The notes beneath the pieces were generated by a model. The model was not told the origin of the DNA. It did not search any database and saw only the letters and a list, made by a program, of their open reading frames with translations. The position numbers and the translations under genes are program-made. DNA of 64,000 nucleotides from Anaerobiospirillum thomasii (lineage in GTDB: Bacteria > Pseudomonadota > Gammaproteobacteria > Enterobacterales > Succinivibrionaceae), in the NCBI RefSeq assembly GCF_900445255.1, contig NZ_UAPU01000007.1, forward strand, positions 1-64,000. The letters run 5' to 3'. Numbering within the stretch: the first letter of the stretch is position 1; every line of letters starts with the position of its first letter. Shown one piece after another: positions 8,086-15,405 of this stretch.

Positions 8086-8298
8086 ATGGCACGTGCATTC
8101 TTAAATTTCAGAGAGAAAAAGACAGCCATTGAGGTCAAGGAAAAAGGCAACATGAGAGCTGAGATATATGAGTGGCCTAAGGCATCAAGCTTTGATGTTG
8201 TAGGATTCATGGACGGTGAGGTAGTGATGTACAGCTCTGCCATGTCCCTTGAGCATGCCAAGTCATTTGCCAAGCACTTTGTTGAGGGCACAATATGA
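8086..8298 (+). CDS. Hypothetical phage protein (70 aa)
   Basis: This small protein has a basic N-terminus (ARAFLNFREKKTAIEVKEKG) and an MDGEVVMYSSAMSLEHAKSFAKHF segment. It overlaps the helicase start in ATGA, indicating coupled translation. No family is recognised. Confidence 0.45.
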   Translation: MARAFLNFREKKTAIEVKEKGNMRAEIYEWPKASSFDVVGFMDGEVVMYSSAMSLEHAKSFAKHFVEGTI

Positions 8299-9983
8299 TA
8301 AGTGCACGTTGGTATCAGGCAGAGGCCTGCAATGAGTTCTGGCGCTTTGTGACGGAAAACTCCGATACAAATGGCAGCAGCTCAAAGAATCCTCTGCTTG
8401 TCCTGCCTACAGGTACAGGTAAAAGCATCATCATTGCCCTTATTGTACAGCGCATGCTCAAGACCTGGCCTAACACTCGCTGTCTGATGCTGACTCATGT
8501 AGGTGAGCTTGTAAAGCAGAATGCAGAAAAGATGCGCGCTGTATGGCCAGAGATAGACATGGGCATTCACAGCGCATCACTTGGCGCCAAGGATCTAGGG
8601 CACAAGGCTATCTTTGGCACAATTCAGAGTGTGGCAAGCACTTTAAGATGCTGTCGTCATACCTTTGGCGTTATCAATCTAATCATCATAGATGAGTGCC
8701 ATCTGCTGTCAGAGAAGGAAAGCTCTCAGTACAGAACTGTTATATCAACTTTAAAAGCAGCCAACCCTCGCATGCGTGTCCTTGGCTTAACAGCTACACC
8801 TTATCGTATGCAGGGAGGCCTCTTAACTGAGCAGAACAACGCTATCTTTACAGATGTTGCCTACGATCTCACCAAGTCACTAAACAGACTGATTAAAGAG
8901 GGCTATCTGTCAAACTTAAGAACTCTGCATACCAAGGCAGAGGTAAAGGCAGAGGGACTGCACACAAGGGGTGGTGACTTTAAGCTTGAAGAGCTTGAGA
9001 AGGCTTGCGGTGACAGTGACATGTTAGACGCAGCACTCTTGCAGTCAGTGCAGATAGCCAAGGCAGAAGATCGCAGACATTGGCTGTGCTTTATTGCAGG
9101 CATTGAGAATACGCAGAAGGTAGCACAGAAATTGCGCGATCTAAACGTCAGAGCTTATGCTGTCAATTCAGCCAATTCAAAAGAAGACAATGCAGCTGCT
9201 ATAGAAAAATTCAGAGCTGGAGATATTGACTGTCTTGTAAGTGCAGACCAATTGACCACAGGCTTTGATGTTCCCTTTGTTGATATGCTCATAATGTTAA
9301 GACCTACCAAGTCTACAGCCTTATATGTGCAGATCATTGGTCGTGCCCTGCGCCCTGCTGAGGGCAAAAAGGATGCGTTAATCTTAGACTTCGCCCGCAA
9401 CATTGAAAGACATGGCCCTATCAATGCCATTGAGATAGAAAGCCATGAGCCTTCTGAGAACGAGAAAAAGAAGGGCAATAAGAGGCCATCACCTGTCAAG
9501 GCATGCCCAGAGTGCAGCACTTACATCCCTGCCACTTCAACGGTATGCCCTTACTGTGGTGCCACCATTATAAGAGAGATTGATTACAAACTTGCCACAG
9601 ATGTGAAAGTCATAGAAGAAGATCTCCCTACAGGCATGGAGCCGGCATATGGAGGGCATGTGCTGCACATTGATGGTCTGAAAGTAAGTCAGGAGCTTTC
9701 AAGGAATGGTAACAACCTGCTTAAGGTGACCTTTTTAAGCAAATACAAGGGCAAGACTCACAATGTAAGCACATGGCTTGGCTTTGACTTTGGCAAAAAA
9801 TCTACAGCATACCAGACAGCCAAGGAGACATGGGGACAGTTGGCAGACACCATGGCACCGGCATCAGTTGCTGAAGCATTGGAGCGTAAAAGAGAGATTA
9901 AGCAGCCTAAGGGCATTGAAGTCATCCTGCGCAACTTCTATCAAAAGCGCTATTACGATGAGATTTTAAGATTTATTTATTAA
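8295..9983 (+). CDS. SF2 DEAD/DEAH-type helicase with C-terminal zinc ribbon
   Basis: A 562-residue superfamily 2 helicase of the type common in phage early regions. It has Walker A (LPTGTGKS, about residues 37-45), DEAH-type motif II DECH (about 131-136), motif III GLTATPYRM, and motif VI QIIGRALRP in the second RecA domain. A four-cysteine zinc ribbon follows (CPECSTYIPATSTVCPYCGA, about 403-422), then a C-terminal domain of about 130 residues. It probably remodels DNA during phage replication or recombination. It is coupled to the upstream gene by a 4-bp overlap. Confidence 0.85.
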   Translation: MISARWYQAEACNEFWRFVTENSDTNGSSSKNPLLVLPTGTGKSIIIALIVQRMLKTWPNTRCLMLTHVGELVKQNAEKMRAVWPEIDMGIHSASLGAKDLGHKAIFGTIQSVASTLRCCRHTFGVINLIIIDECHLLSEKESSQYRTVISTLKAANPRMRVLGLTATPYRMQGGLLTEQNNAIFTDVAYDLTKSLNRLIKEGYLSNLRTLHTKAEVKAEGLHTRGGDFKLEELEKACGDSDMLDAALLQSVQIAKAEDRRHWLCFIAGIENTQKVAQKLRDLNVRAYAVNSANSKEDNAAAIEKFRAGDIDCLVSADQLTTGFDVPFVDMLIMLRPTKSTALYVQIIGRALRPAEGKKDALILDFARNIERHGPINAIEIESHEPSENEKKKGNKRPSPVKACPECSTYIPATSTVCPYCGATIIREIDYKLATDVKVIEEDLPTGMEPAYGGHVLHIDGLKVSQELSRNGNNLLKVTFLSKYKGKTHNVSTWLGFDFGKKSTAYQTAKETWGQLADTMAPASVAEALERKREIKQPKGIEVILRNFYQKRYYDEILRFIY

Positions 9984-10003
9984 TTATAGAAGGATTATAA
10001 AAA

Positions 10004-10297
10004 ATGGCAGAGTTTCCTTATTTTTTAAAAGTTGAAATGAACAACACAACAATTAAATGCGTCAAGACAGACGGAACCTTTTATTACTGCATCAGACATT
10101 TAGAAAAAGCTTTCCCAGGTTGCATAAAGACTGATGAAATAAAAGAGGTTAAACATGTAACTTACATTAATGACATGGGCATACAGACTTTTTATTACAT
10201 GATAACAATTAACAAGCTGTACTCCATGCTTCCACTAAAAGAATGGACAGCCCTTTTTTATAAAAGTGTGCTTGTTTATTTAAAAGAAAAGAATTAA
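10004..10297 (+). CDS. Hypothetical phage protein (97 aa)
   Basis: This protein of mixed alpha/beta character has WTALFYKSVLVYLKEKN at its end and a FYYCIRHLEKAF segment resembling the strand-helix unit of BRO/KilA-type DNA-binding domains, but the match is too weak for a name. It follows the helicase by 20 bases and has a ribosome site (GAAGGA). Base composition is more AT-rich than the helicase gene. Confidence 0.45.
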   Translation: MAEFPYFLKVEMNNTTIKCVKTDGTFYYCIRHLEKAFPGCIKTDEIKEVKHVTYINDMGIQTFYYMITINKLYSMLPLKEWTALFYKSVLVYLKEKN

Positions 10298-10310
10298 TAG
10301 GAGATTGCTC

Positions 10311-10982
10311 ATGATTAATCAGGAAGAAGCAAAAGAAATGCTTGAGTTTTTAAACATAAAGATTTTTGAAAAATATAAATCAAAAGCTAAGCTCGCAAAA
10401 ATTTTAGATATGAATTATTCATATTTTATAAGTTGCACCACTGGCTCACGTTGCTTTCCACAGGATAAGAGAAAGCTGCTTTGCAGACTATTAGAGTTAA
10501 ATGCAGATGAGAAAGCACAATTAAATAAATTTTTTAAAGAATATGAAAAGCAGAAGAGCCTGCCAGGTCAAAAGTCAGAAGCGCAGAAATATGAAAACAC
10601 ATATCCATTTGGCGTAGATGATTTATGGTTTTTAGTAAAGATTGCTCCTGATTATATTAGGTTTTTATATAAGGTACGCAAATGGGTCAAATTGGAGTAT
10701 GGTTGTGCTTTTAATCTTAGTAAAAAGACAAAAACTAAAACATCTGTAATAAATAAATTAATTAATGGTTTAGTTTTAAAAAAAAGTCATGTTCAAATAT
10801 TTAAAGACTTATGCAATCCAACTGATGAAGAAATTCACGCCATTGAAAACTTTTACTATAAGCAAAAGTATTATATGGAAGTTGTTTTAGAGTGCCGAAA
10901 AATCAGAAAAGAGCACGACCAAAGCAGTCAGAATTTCATAGATAGACAGATTAATGAGTATTTACATAGCGTAGGATTTTAA
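10311..10982 (+). CDS. Hypothetical phage protein with HTH-like N-terminus (223 aa)
   Basis: I place the start at ATG 10311 because TAGGAG lies 7 bases upstream; a TTG two codons earlier is weaker. Residues about 20-60 (SKAKLAKILDMNYSYFISCTTGSRCFP) look like a helix-turn-helix of the XRE kind, and a second similar segment occurs near 145-170 (CAFNLSKKTKTKTSVINKLINGL). The protein is Lys-rich and AT-rich in coding sequence. It may be a DNA-binding regulator, but no known family is recognised. Confidence 0.45.
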   Translation: MINQEEAKEMLEFLNIKIFEKYKSKAKLAKILDMNYSYFISCTTGSRCFPQDKRKLLCRLLELNADEKAQLNKFFKEYEKQKSLPGQKSEAQKYENTYPFGVDDLWFLVKIAPDYIRFLYKVRKWVKLEYGCAFNLSKKTKTKTSVINKLINGLVLKKSHVQIFKDLCNPTDEEIHAIENFYYKQKYYMEVVLECRKIRKEHDQSSQNFIDRQINEYLHSVGF

Positions 10983-10985
10983 ACG

Positions 10986-11435
10986 ATGAAACTTAAGCAA
11001 TACATGAAATTTCTAAGTCAGTACGATCCAAATCTGACTGTTGGCATTAACGTGATTACTCCGCAGAACACAGAGCTGTGGGTTTTGGATAAAAGCTCAA
11101 TGCGTGTGATGGATAAGGGCACCTCTTTGACCCTATTCACTGCCAGGCTTAACAGAACAACTAACTCACGCCTGATGAAGAATGTAAAAATCCCTACTGT
11201 GGCATCACTCAAATGTACCCCCGATGAGATATGGGAGCGCATCAAGGAGCGTTACGATCTTGAAGAGCTTGAGAAGACGCTAAAAGATCCAAACGATTTA
11301 TATGAAGGCATGATGGCCATAAGGACAGTAATTCAGCTTGATACAGAGAAGCTGCTGCAGCTGCTAGAAGATGTGAACTGTGTCCTTTGGATGTATGGAA
11401 TTATGAAAGAGAAAGAAGCAAGAGAGGCAAAATAA
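10986..11435 (+). CDS. Hypothetical phage protein (149 aa)
   Basis: This mixed alpha/beta protein ends in a long helical region (EELEKTLKDPNDLYEGMMAIRTVIQLD). It starts 3 bases after the preceding gene and is followed 1 base later by the next, so it belongs to the same operon. No family is recognised. Confidence 0.45.
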   Translation: MKLKQYMKFLSQYDPNLTVGINVITPQNTELWVLDKSSMRVMDKGTSLTLFTARLNRTTNSRLMKNVKIPTVASLKCTPDEIWERIKERYDLEELEKTLKDPNDLYEGMMAIRTVIQLDTEKLLQLLEDVNCVLWMYGIMKEKEAREAK

Positions 11436-11436
11436 A

Positions 11437-11883
11437 ATGGCAATAAGACCTAACTTTAATTTTTTTAAACCACTTTATTCAATTAACAAAAACGGCGTGC
11501 CTTTTATAACCCTTGTGTTAGAGATAGAACGCGAATTGATCAATAAAGATGTTGTAATTGATATAAACATAGCCAAGGGCACAGTAAAGCCTTCATTACA
11601 AAGATTAAAAGGCATCGCAGAGGAATATGATTTAAGACCTTTTTCTTATTTAAAAAGAGAGGTTGAAAAAAGAACGGCATTAGAAAACATAACAGACTCA
11701 GACAAGATTGACATCTTACAGCAGGGCATCGCTGTCATGGAAAAAGAAGATCTTAGCGACATTCAAAGGCAGCACTTAAAATTTTTCTTAGATTATATTG
11801 CCACATCGGTGGACACTGGGGACAAAACTGATGCTCTACATGATAACCCTAATTTTATGAACAGATTTACAAAAATACAGTGA
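11437..11883 (+). CDS. Hypothetical phage protein (148 aa)
   Basis: An N-terminal beta-rich half (FITLVLEIERELINKDVVIDINIAKG) is followed by helices containing DKIDILQQGIAVMEKEDLSDIQRQHLKFFLDYI. It is in the rightward operon with 1- and 7-base gaps to its neighbours. No family is recognised. Confidence 0.45.
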   Translation: MAIRPNFNFFKPLYSINKNGVPFITLVLEIERELINKDVVIDINIAKGTVKPSLQRLKGIAEEYDLRPFSYLKREVEKRTALENITDSDKIDILQQGIAVMEKEDLSDIQRQHLKFFLDYIATSVDTGDKTDALHDNPNFMNRFTKIQ

Positions 11884-11890
11884 GGTAGCC

Positions 11891-12067
11891 ATGAATATAA
11901 CAACCGTACTTAATCTTATCAGATGCCATGTAGAGAACGATGAGCAAGGATTTAAAGAAAACGCTTTAGAGCTTGCTAGGCATTTTGAACAAGAAGGGCA
12001 AGAGGGCTTGTCAGCATACATTCTTACATTGATGCAGGCAGTGCCTGTCCTAGGGCCCCTTGACTGA
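11891..12067 (+). CDS. Small helical protein (58 aa)
   Basis: This short gene, read directly from the sequence, begins MNITTVLNLIRCHVENDEQG and continues through ALELARHFEQEG and SAYILTLM to a stop at 12065. GAGGT lies upstream of the ATG, 7 bases after the preceding gene. The pattern 'L-x-H-x-E-x-DEQGF, A-LELARHFEQ-G, L-AYIL' resembles short helical proteins or N-terminal domains found beside phage and defence ATPases, but no ATPase gene follows here. It may be a stand-alone remnant or a regulator. Confidence 0.5.
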   Translation: MNITTVLNLIRCHVENDEQGFKENALELARHFEQEGQEGLSAYILTLMQAVPVLGPLD

Positions 12068-12068
12068 A

Positions 12069-12172
12069 TTATAACCGAATTATAACCGTTTAACCGTTAC
12101 TAAATCCGATGGATAAGCCATCTGTCGGATTTATAACCGAAATTATAGCCGTGAAAAAGGAGAATAATAATT
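12069..12172 (+). promoter_or_regulatory. ATAACCG repeats and stem-loop before the HEPN gene pair
   Basis: Five copies or near-copies of TATAACCG lie at about 12069, 12079, 12089, 12131 and 12142. Between them AAATCCGA (12102-12109) pairs with TCGGATTT (12125-12132), and inside it ATGG pairs with CCAT. GGAG precedes the next gene at 12173. The arrangement suggests a leader hairpin and protein-binding repeats controlling the two downstream genes. Function is inferred. Confidence 0.4.
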
Positions 12173-12361
12173 ATGAGCTTCCAACAGGATAAAATACAGG
12201 AAATTAAACATAAGGTTAATGAAATAGAATACAACATACAAATAGGAAATCAAGCTTTGGCTGACTCTTTGCTCACAGCCTTACTTGATGATGTTAATCT
12301 TCTTAAAATGATGACAATTGTTGAAAAAAAACAACTATTATCAACCTCTTATAGTGAGTAA
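12173..12361 (+). CDS. Small helical protein upstream of the HEPN gene (62 aa)
   Basis: This is an acidic/amphipathic, probably all-helical coiled protein (QDKIQEIKHKVNEIEYNIQ, then LADSLLTALLDDVNLLKM). It begins after GGAG and ends 5 bases before the TIGR02391/HEPN gene, so the two are probably co-translated. A small partner encoded before a HEPN RNase candidate could be its antitoxin, but that is only inference from order. Confidence 0.5.
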   Translation: MSFQQDKIQEIKHKVNEIEYNIQIGNQALADSLLTALLDDVNLLKMMTIVEKKQLLSTSYSE

Positions 12362-12366
12362 ATACA

Positions 12367-13173
12367 ATGAATCAATTATTTAGTGTATCCGAGTTAAGCG
12401 AGCTTGCAAAGCTAATTGAGCAGCCCTACTCTTCTTCCTGGAATGAATTTTCAAAGGTACTTAGTTGGGGTAATTTTAACATTCTGCAGTTAAGACAAAA
12501 CTGTGGCTCTAAGGTTAACTGCCTGCTATCCATTTTTCAGTATGGACAACAGAACTATCAAAATGACGGTTTTGTGTTTCAGACTATAGCAGCAGCATTT
12601 TCACCTTCTCTTATTAACACAAATCCAACATTTAAAAGAGCAATAGATGGTATAAACTCACTTTTTGAGTTAAGAAAACTACCTATATATTATGATTATA
12701 CTCAAGGATATGGGCTTATTGACCTTAGGAATCCGCCAGAGGGCTATTATGGCAAACGATCAAATGCTGCCTTATTAAAGGAGCTAGAGAAACGCGGGAT
12801 CTATCATAAAGTCTTAACCTATTGCTCAGATAAGAGCATTAATGGCGATGAGTTCTCTGTCCTATTTGAAGCAACAAAAGGATTGTTTGAAGAATTAAGG
12901 CGTAAAGCAAATCTAAACAGCGGTATAGATGGTCATATGCTTATTGATCAGGCTCTTTTATGTAGTCAGCCTTTAGTAAAACTTACAAAAATGGAATCAG
13001 AGCAGGATTTAAAAGATCAGAGGGCAATAGCTCTGTTATTTAAAGCTGCCTATTCAATCATAAGGAATCCTTTAGCGCACAGACCGGTAATGTTATGTGA
13101 AGGAAAGGAAGATCTGTTTGATTTATTCACTATTATTTCATACCTATACAGAAAACTTGATAACAGTAAATGA
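12367..13173 (+). CDS. TIGR02391/HEPN-type protein, candidate abortive-infection RNase
   Basis: The C-terminal half (about residues 140-265) matches the TIGR02391 pattern: a GDEFSVLFEATKGLFEELRRKANLN helix, then LLFKAAYSIIRNPLAHR and a closing LFTIISYLYRKL. RNPLAH (233-238) fits the R-x4-H catalytic motif of HEPN ribonucleases. The N-terminal 110 residues are a separate helical domain. HEPN proteins of this kind are known as abortive-infection or toxin RNases and often travel as prophage cargo. It lies between early phage genes and the antirepressor module. Confidence 0.65.
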   Translation: MNQLFSVSELSELAKLIEQPYSSSWNEFSKVLSWGNFNILQLRQNCGSKVNCLLSIFQYGQQNYQNDGFVFQTIAAAFSPSLINTNPTFKRAIDGINSLFELRKLPIYYDYTQGYGLIDLRNPPEGYYGKRSNAALLKELEKRGIYHKVLTYCSDKSINGDEFSVLFEATKGLFEELRRKANLNSGIDGHMLIDQALLCSQPLVKLTKMESEQDLKDQRAIALLFKAAYSIIRNPLAHRPVMLCEGKEDLFDLFTIISYLYRKLDNSK

Positions 13174-13192
13174 GGGGTATAATTTTTTAAAC

Positions 13193-13221
13193 TTGCAAAA
13201 ATTCAAAAAGCGCTCTATATT
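13193..13221 (+). promoter_or_regulatory. Promoter of the C4-like RNA/antirepressor transcript
   Basis: TTGCAA (13193-13198) and TATATT (13216-13221) are separated by 17 bases, a standard sigma-70 spacing. Predicted initiation near 13228 falls at the first arm of the structured leader. Confidence 0.55.
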
Positions 13222-13227
13222 AGTAGT

Positions 13228-13400
13228 GTCCTTAAGTCGTGGGACTAGTGCCTGAAAAACACTATGAAGCAAGAGCGCAACCTTTCTACCCATGGTATAG
13301 CTGTAACTATACTGTGCGTCTATGGTAGGTGTCGTGTGAATATATTGAATAAGCAGGCCGTCTTGCTTCGGTTTTTCAGCACCTACCCACCCACTTAAGA
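13228..13400 (+). ncRNA. C4-type antisense RNA / structured leader of the antirepressor gene
   Basis: The 170 bases before the antirepressor gene contain nested complementarity. CTTAAG (13231-13236) pairs with CTTAAG (13394-13399). GTGC-TGAAAAAC (13248-13260) pairs with GTTTTTCAGCAC (13371-13382). GAAGCAAGA (13266-13274) pairs with TCTTGCTTC (13361-13369). An internal hairpin is GTATAG/CTATAC (13295-13312), and GGTAGGTG (13325-13332) also matches CACCTACC just downstream. This is the layout of phage P1/P7 c4, an antisense RNA cut from the leader that silences ant in trans. The downstream gene is an antirepressor, as in that system. Confidence 0.6.
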
Positions 13401-13433
13401 TCTCAATTGAAAAATATAAAGCAAGGATAAATC

Positions 13434-14180
13434 ATGACTAAATTACAAGTCTTAAACTTTCAAGATTCAACTGTTCGCACTGAGATTGATTTTAAAAATA
13501 ACCTTTGGATGTGTGCCAAGGATCTATGTGATGCTTTAGGTTACACAAACCCACGAGATGCGCTTAAAAATTATGTTCATGAAGATGACGTAGCCAAACG
13601 CGACGTCATAGACAGTATGGGTAGAGCACAAAAAGCTAACTTTGTAAATGAAAGTGGCATGTATGCCCTCATCTTCGGCTCCAAACTTCCAAAGGCAAAA
13701 GAGTTCAAAAAATGGGTTACATCAGAGGTTCTGCCTCAGATAAGAAGGACAGGTACATACATGTCAGCAGAGGAAAAAGAGGCACGCCTTGAGAACTATA
13801 GAGATTTGTACTCAATCGTCTATAGAACTGAATCATGCACAGCTCCTAAACATGTGCCTTTATTCACAGATGAGCAAGCCCAGTTTGTAAAAAATTTAAT
13901 TGATGTTGCAACTGCCAAAGCAAGCAGAGGTCAATATGCATTAAATGAGACGCAGCTATGCGCCTTAAAAAATCTAGTAAAGAGCTACGATCAGAACGAT
14001 AGGATATTTAGAAAGCTCAATTATTTGTTAGGCGATCTGAATTGCCACGTGCTTGGCGTTCTTCAGGAGGTGATTTTATATACAATCAAGCCTATTGTTA
14101 AAGAGCACTATCCTTCTGACTTTGGAGGTTTTGACTTAGAAGATCTAGATCTTTGCATCGCTGAAAAATTTGTAAAGTGA
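13434..14180 (+). CDS. BRO-N domain phage antirepressor
   Basis: The N-terminal BRO-N domain spans about residues 5-110: NLWMCAKDLCDALGY, then VNESGMYALIFGSKLPKAKEFKKWVTSEVLPQIRRTG. This is followed by a C-terminal domain of about 130 residues rich in helices. BRO-N proteins encoded by prophages act as antirepressors that inactivate the CI-type repressor. The upstream leader has C4-type antisense structure, which in P1-like phages keeps this gene silent in lysogens. AAGGAT lies before the ATG. Confidence 0.85.
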   Translation: MTKLQVLNFQDSTVRTEIDFKNNLWMCAKDLCDALGYTNPRDALKNYVHEDDVAKRDVIDSMGRAQKANFVNESGMYALIFGSKLPKAKEFKKWVTSEVLPQIRRTGTYMSAEEKEARLENYRDLYSIVYRTESCTAPKHVPLFTDEQAQFVKNLIDVATAKASRGQYALNETQLCALKNLVKSYDQNDRIFRKLNYLLGDLNCHVLGVLQEVILYTIKPIVKEHYPSDFGGFDLEDLDLCIAEKFVK

Positions 14181-14213
14181 ATAGATGGTGACTAGAAAGA
14201 TTAGAACGATTAG

Positions 14214-14375
14214 AAATGCTATAATTTAACTGACAGAGCCCCACGGCCTACGGCTTAAGCTGCGCAAAAATGTGGGGACATTTCCCCTAAGGTGCCGGAT
14301 CTCTTCACGGCCTTAGGGCCCTCACTTGGCACGCTAGGTGAGACTGCCAGGCAGAGGCGCCACTTGCCTGGCGCT
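14214..14375 (+). ncRNA. Candidate structured non-coding RNA with own promoter
   Basis: An extended -10 (TGCTATAAT, ending 14225) lies just before a stretch with successive perfect stems. These are CCCCAC (14239-14244) with GTGGGG (14272-14277), CCCTAAGG (14285-14292) with CCTTAGGG (14311-14318), CTCAC (14321-14325) with GTGAG (14338-14342), and GCCAGGCA (14346-14353) with TGCCTGGC (14365-14372). No open reading frame is present, and GC content is well above the surrounding phage sequence. This looks like a folded RNA of about 140 bases. No known RNA family is recognised. Confidence 0.45.
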
Positions 14376-14386
14376 AGCGCATTAAA

Positions 14387-14692
14387 TTATGATAATGATT
14401 TATAAATTGCCGCAGTAATGGTTGCAAAAAATACCAAAGTGGCAGCTGCGCCAACAATTTTCCATCTTAATGAGTCTATTTTTTCAACTTTATCTTCTAG
14501 TTTTTCAAGACGTTTAATAATGCTCTGTGTTGATGATTCTATTATCTTTAAGTCCTTTTCATGGAGCTCTTTTAAATGCTTTTGATCATTATTTAATATA
14601 GACACCCTTTCAGAAAGAGAATGCATCTTATCTGGATAATCATTTTTTGTAGGAGCAACTGAGTTGGTCTGCTCTGGGAATTGATTAGCCAT
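14387..14692 (-). CDS. XhlA-like coiled-coil protein with C-terminal membrane anchor
   Basis: This 101-residue protein has a heptad-rich region (about 28-75, including SSTQSIIKRLEKLEDKVEKI) followed by one C-terminal transmembrane helix (WKIVGAAATLVFFATITAAIY). This resembles XhlA/haemolysin-type phage membrane proteins linked to lysis. It is transcribed opposite to the surrounding genes, together with the gene at 14696 with a gap of 3 bases. The family is tentative. Confidence 0.5.
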   Translation of the reverse strand: MANQFPEQTNSVAPTKNDYPDKMHSLSERVSILNNDQKHLKELHEKDLKIIESSTQSIIKRLEKLEDKVEKIDSLRWKIVGAAATLVFFATITAAIYKSLS

Positions 14693-14695
14693 GTT

Positions 14696-15034
14696 TTAGT
14701 ATGGGCCCATTTTTAAATTTAACCATTCCCATATATCAGTAGGGGCATAACCATTAAACCCACCAGGTACAACAGATATGATAATAGCTGAAATTGGAGG
14801 GATATTAGGAGCCTCTGATATTTCACTATCTGACATATGAGGGTTATTTTTGCCACCTAGATTGAGCCTATCTCTTAGCTCGGTACTGATACCATTAAAT
14901 GCAACATAGCAGGCATTTCTATTTAAAAGCATATACATATCTGAGGGGCTTGCTATTACGCTTTTTATTCTATCCTCAAGCTCTTGAGTAATTATTGAAG
15001 TACCGACAGGCACAATCATATAAACAGGCATCAT
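14696..15034 (-). CDS. Hypothetical protein (112 aa) paired with an XhlA-like gene
   Basis: The mixed alpha/beta protein begins MMPVYMIVPVGTSIITQELE and ends GFNGYAPTDIWEWLNLKMGPY. The aromatic, Gly/Pro-rich end is distinctive, but I recognise no family. AGGAGAC precedes the start on the minus strand, and the downstream XhlA-like gene begins 3 bases after its stop, so the two form a small operon of unknown role. Confidence 0.45.
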   Translation of the reverse strand: MMPVYMIVPVGTSIITQELEDRIKSVIASPSDMYMLLNRNACYVAFNGISTELRDRLNLGGKNNPHMSDSEISEAPNIPPISAIIISVVPGGFNGYAPTDIWEWLNLKMGPY

Positions 15035-15097
15035 GTCTCCTAGAAATTAAAATCTATAATTATTTTAGCAAAAATGTAAAATTATTATTGATTATTG

Positions 15098-15126
15098 TTG
15101 CTATATTAATCAATTATTGATATAAT
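15098..15126 (+). promoter_or_regulatory. Promoter of membrane-peptide cassette 1
   Basis: TTGCTA (15098-15103) and a perfect TATAAT (15121-15126) are 17 bases apart. The first tiny gene starts 21 bases after the -10. AAGGAGGTGA is a near-perfect ribosome site at 15134-15143. Confidence 0.55.
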
Positions 15127-15146
15127 TGAGGCCAAGGAGGTGAAAG

Positions 15147-15257
15147 ATGAAGCGAAAAGAAAAGCGCTTAAACCGAATCAATGCTTTACTAGTTCTGATT
15201 TTGGCCATTCTTGAAATAGTAAAGACATTGATTGACATCGTAAATTCATTAACCTAG
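15147..15257 (+). CDS. Cassette 1 membrane peptide A (36 aa)
   Basis: This tiny gene begins with a Lys/Arg-rich head (MKRKEKRLNR) followed by a hydrophobic helix (ALLVLILAILEIVKTLIDIV). A near-consensus Shine-Dalgarno (AAGGAGGTGA) precedes it. The design, a basic head and one amphipathic membrane helix, is that of type I toxin or holin-like peptides. The second cassette at 17583 has the same arrangement, which argues that it is a real gene. Activity is unknown. Confidence 0.5.
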   Translation: MKRKEKRLNRINALLVLILAILEIVKTLIDIVNSLT

Positions 15258-15263
15258 ATTTAC

Positions 15264-15283
15264 GGCCCTGTGGAGGCAGGGCC
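15264..15283 (+). promoter_or_regulatory. Conserved hairpin with SD-like loop, cassette 1
   Basis: GGCCCTG (15264-15270) pairs with CAGGGCC (15277-15283), leaving the loop TGGAGG. The same 19-base core GGCCCTGTGGAGGCAGGGC recurs at the same place in cassette 2 (17714). There is no following T-run, so it is not a normal terminator. The GGAGG loop could mimic a ribosome site or be an antisense kissing loop. Confidence 0.5.
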
Positions 15284-15312
15284 TATTAATAATACAATAA
15301 TGGAGTGAAAAC

Positions 15313-15405
15313 ATGCAAACAAAAATAATGATTTTATTATTGGTATTAATAGCATTAAACGCAATAGACTTATTTTTTACAGTTATGAGGTGGATAAATG
15401 GCTAA
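15313..15405 (+). CDS. Cassette 1 membrane peptide B (30 aa)
   Basis: This tiny gene encodes MQTKIM, a hydrophobic helix (ILLLVLIALNAIDLFFTVM) and RWING. GGAG lies 8 bases upstream. Its last 8 bases (ATGGCTAA) overlap the start of the DNA-binding protein gene. The paralogue at 17769 overlaps its own neighbour by the equivalent 8 bases (ATGGCTAG), so the overlap is conserved. It could be a membrane toxin peptide or a translational coupler. Confidence 0.5.
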   Translation: MQTKIMILLLVLIALNAIDLFFTVMRWING

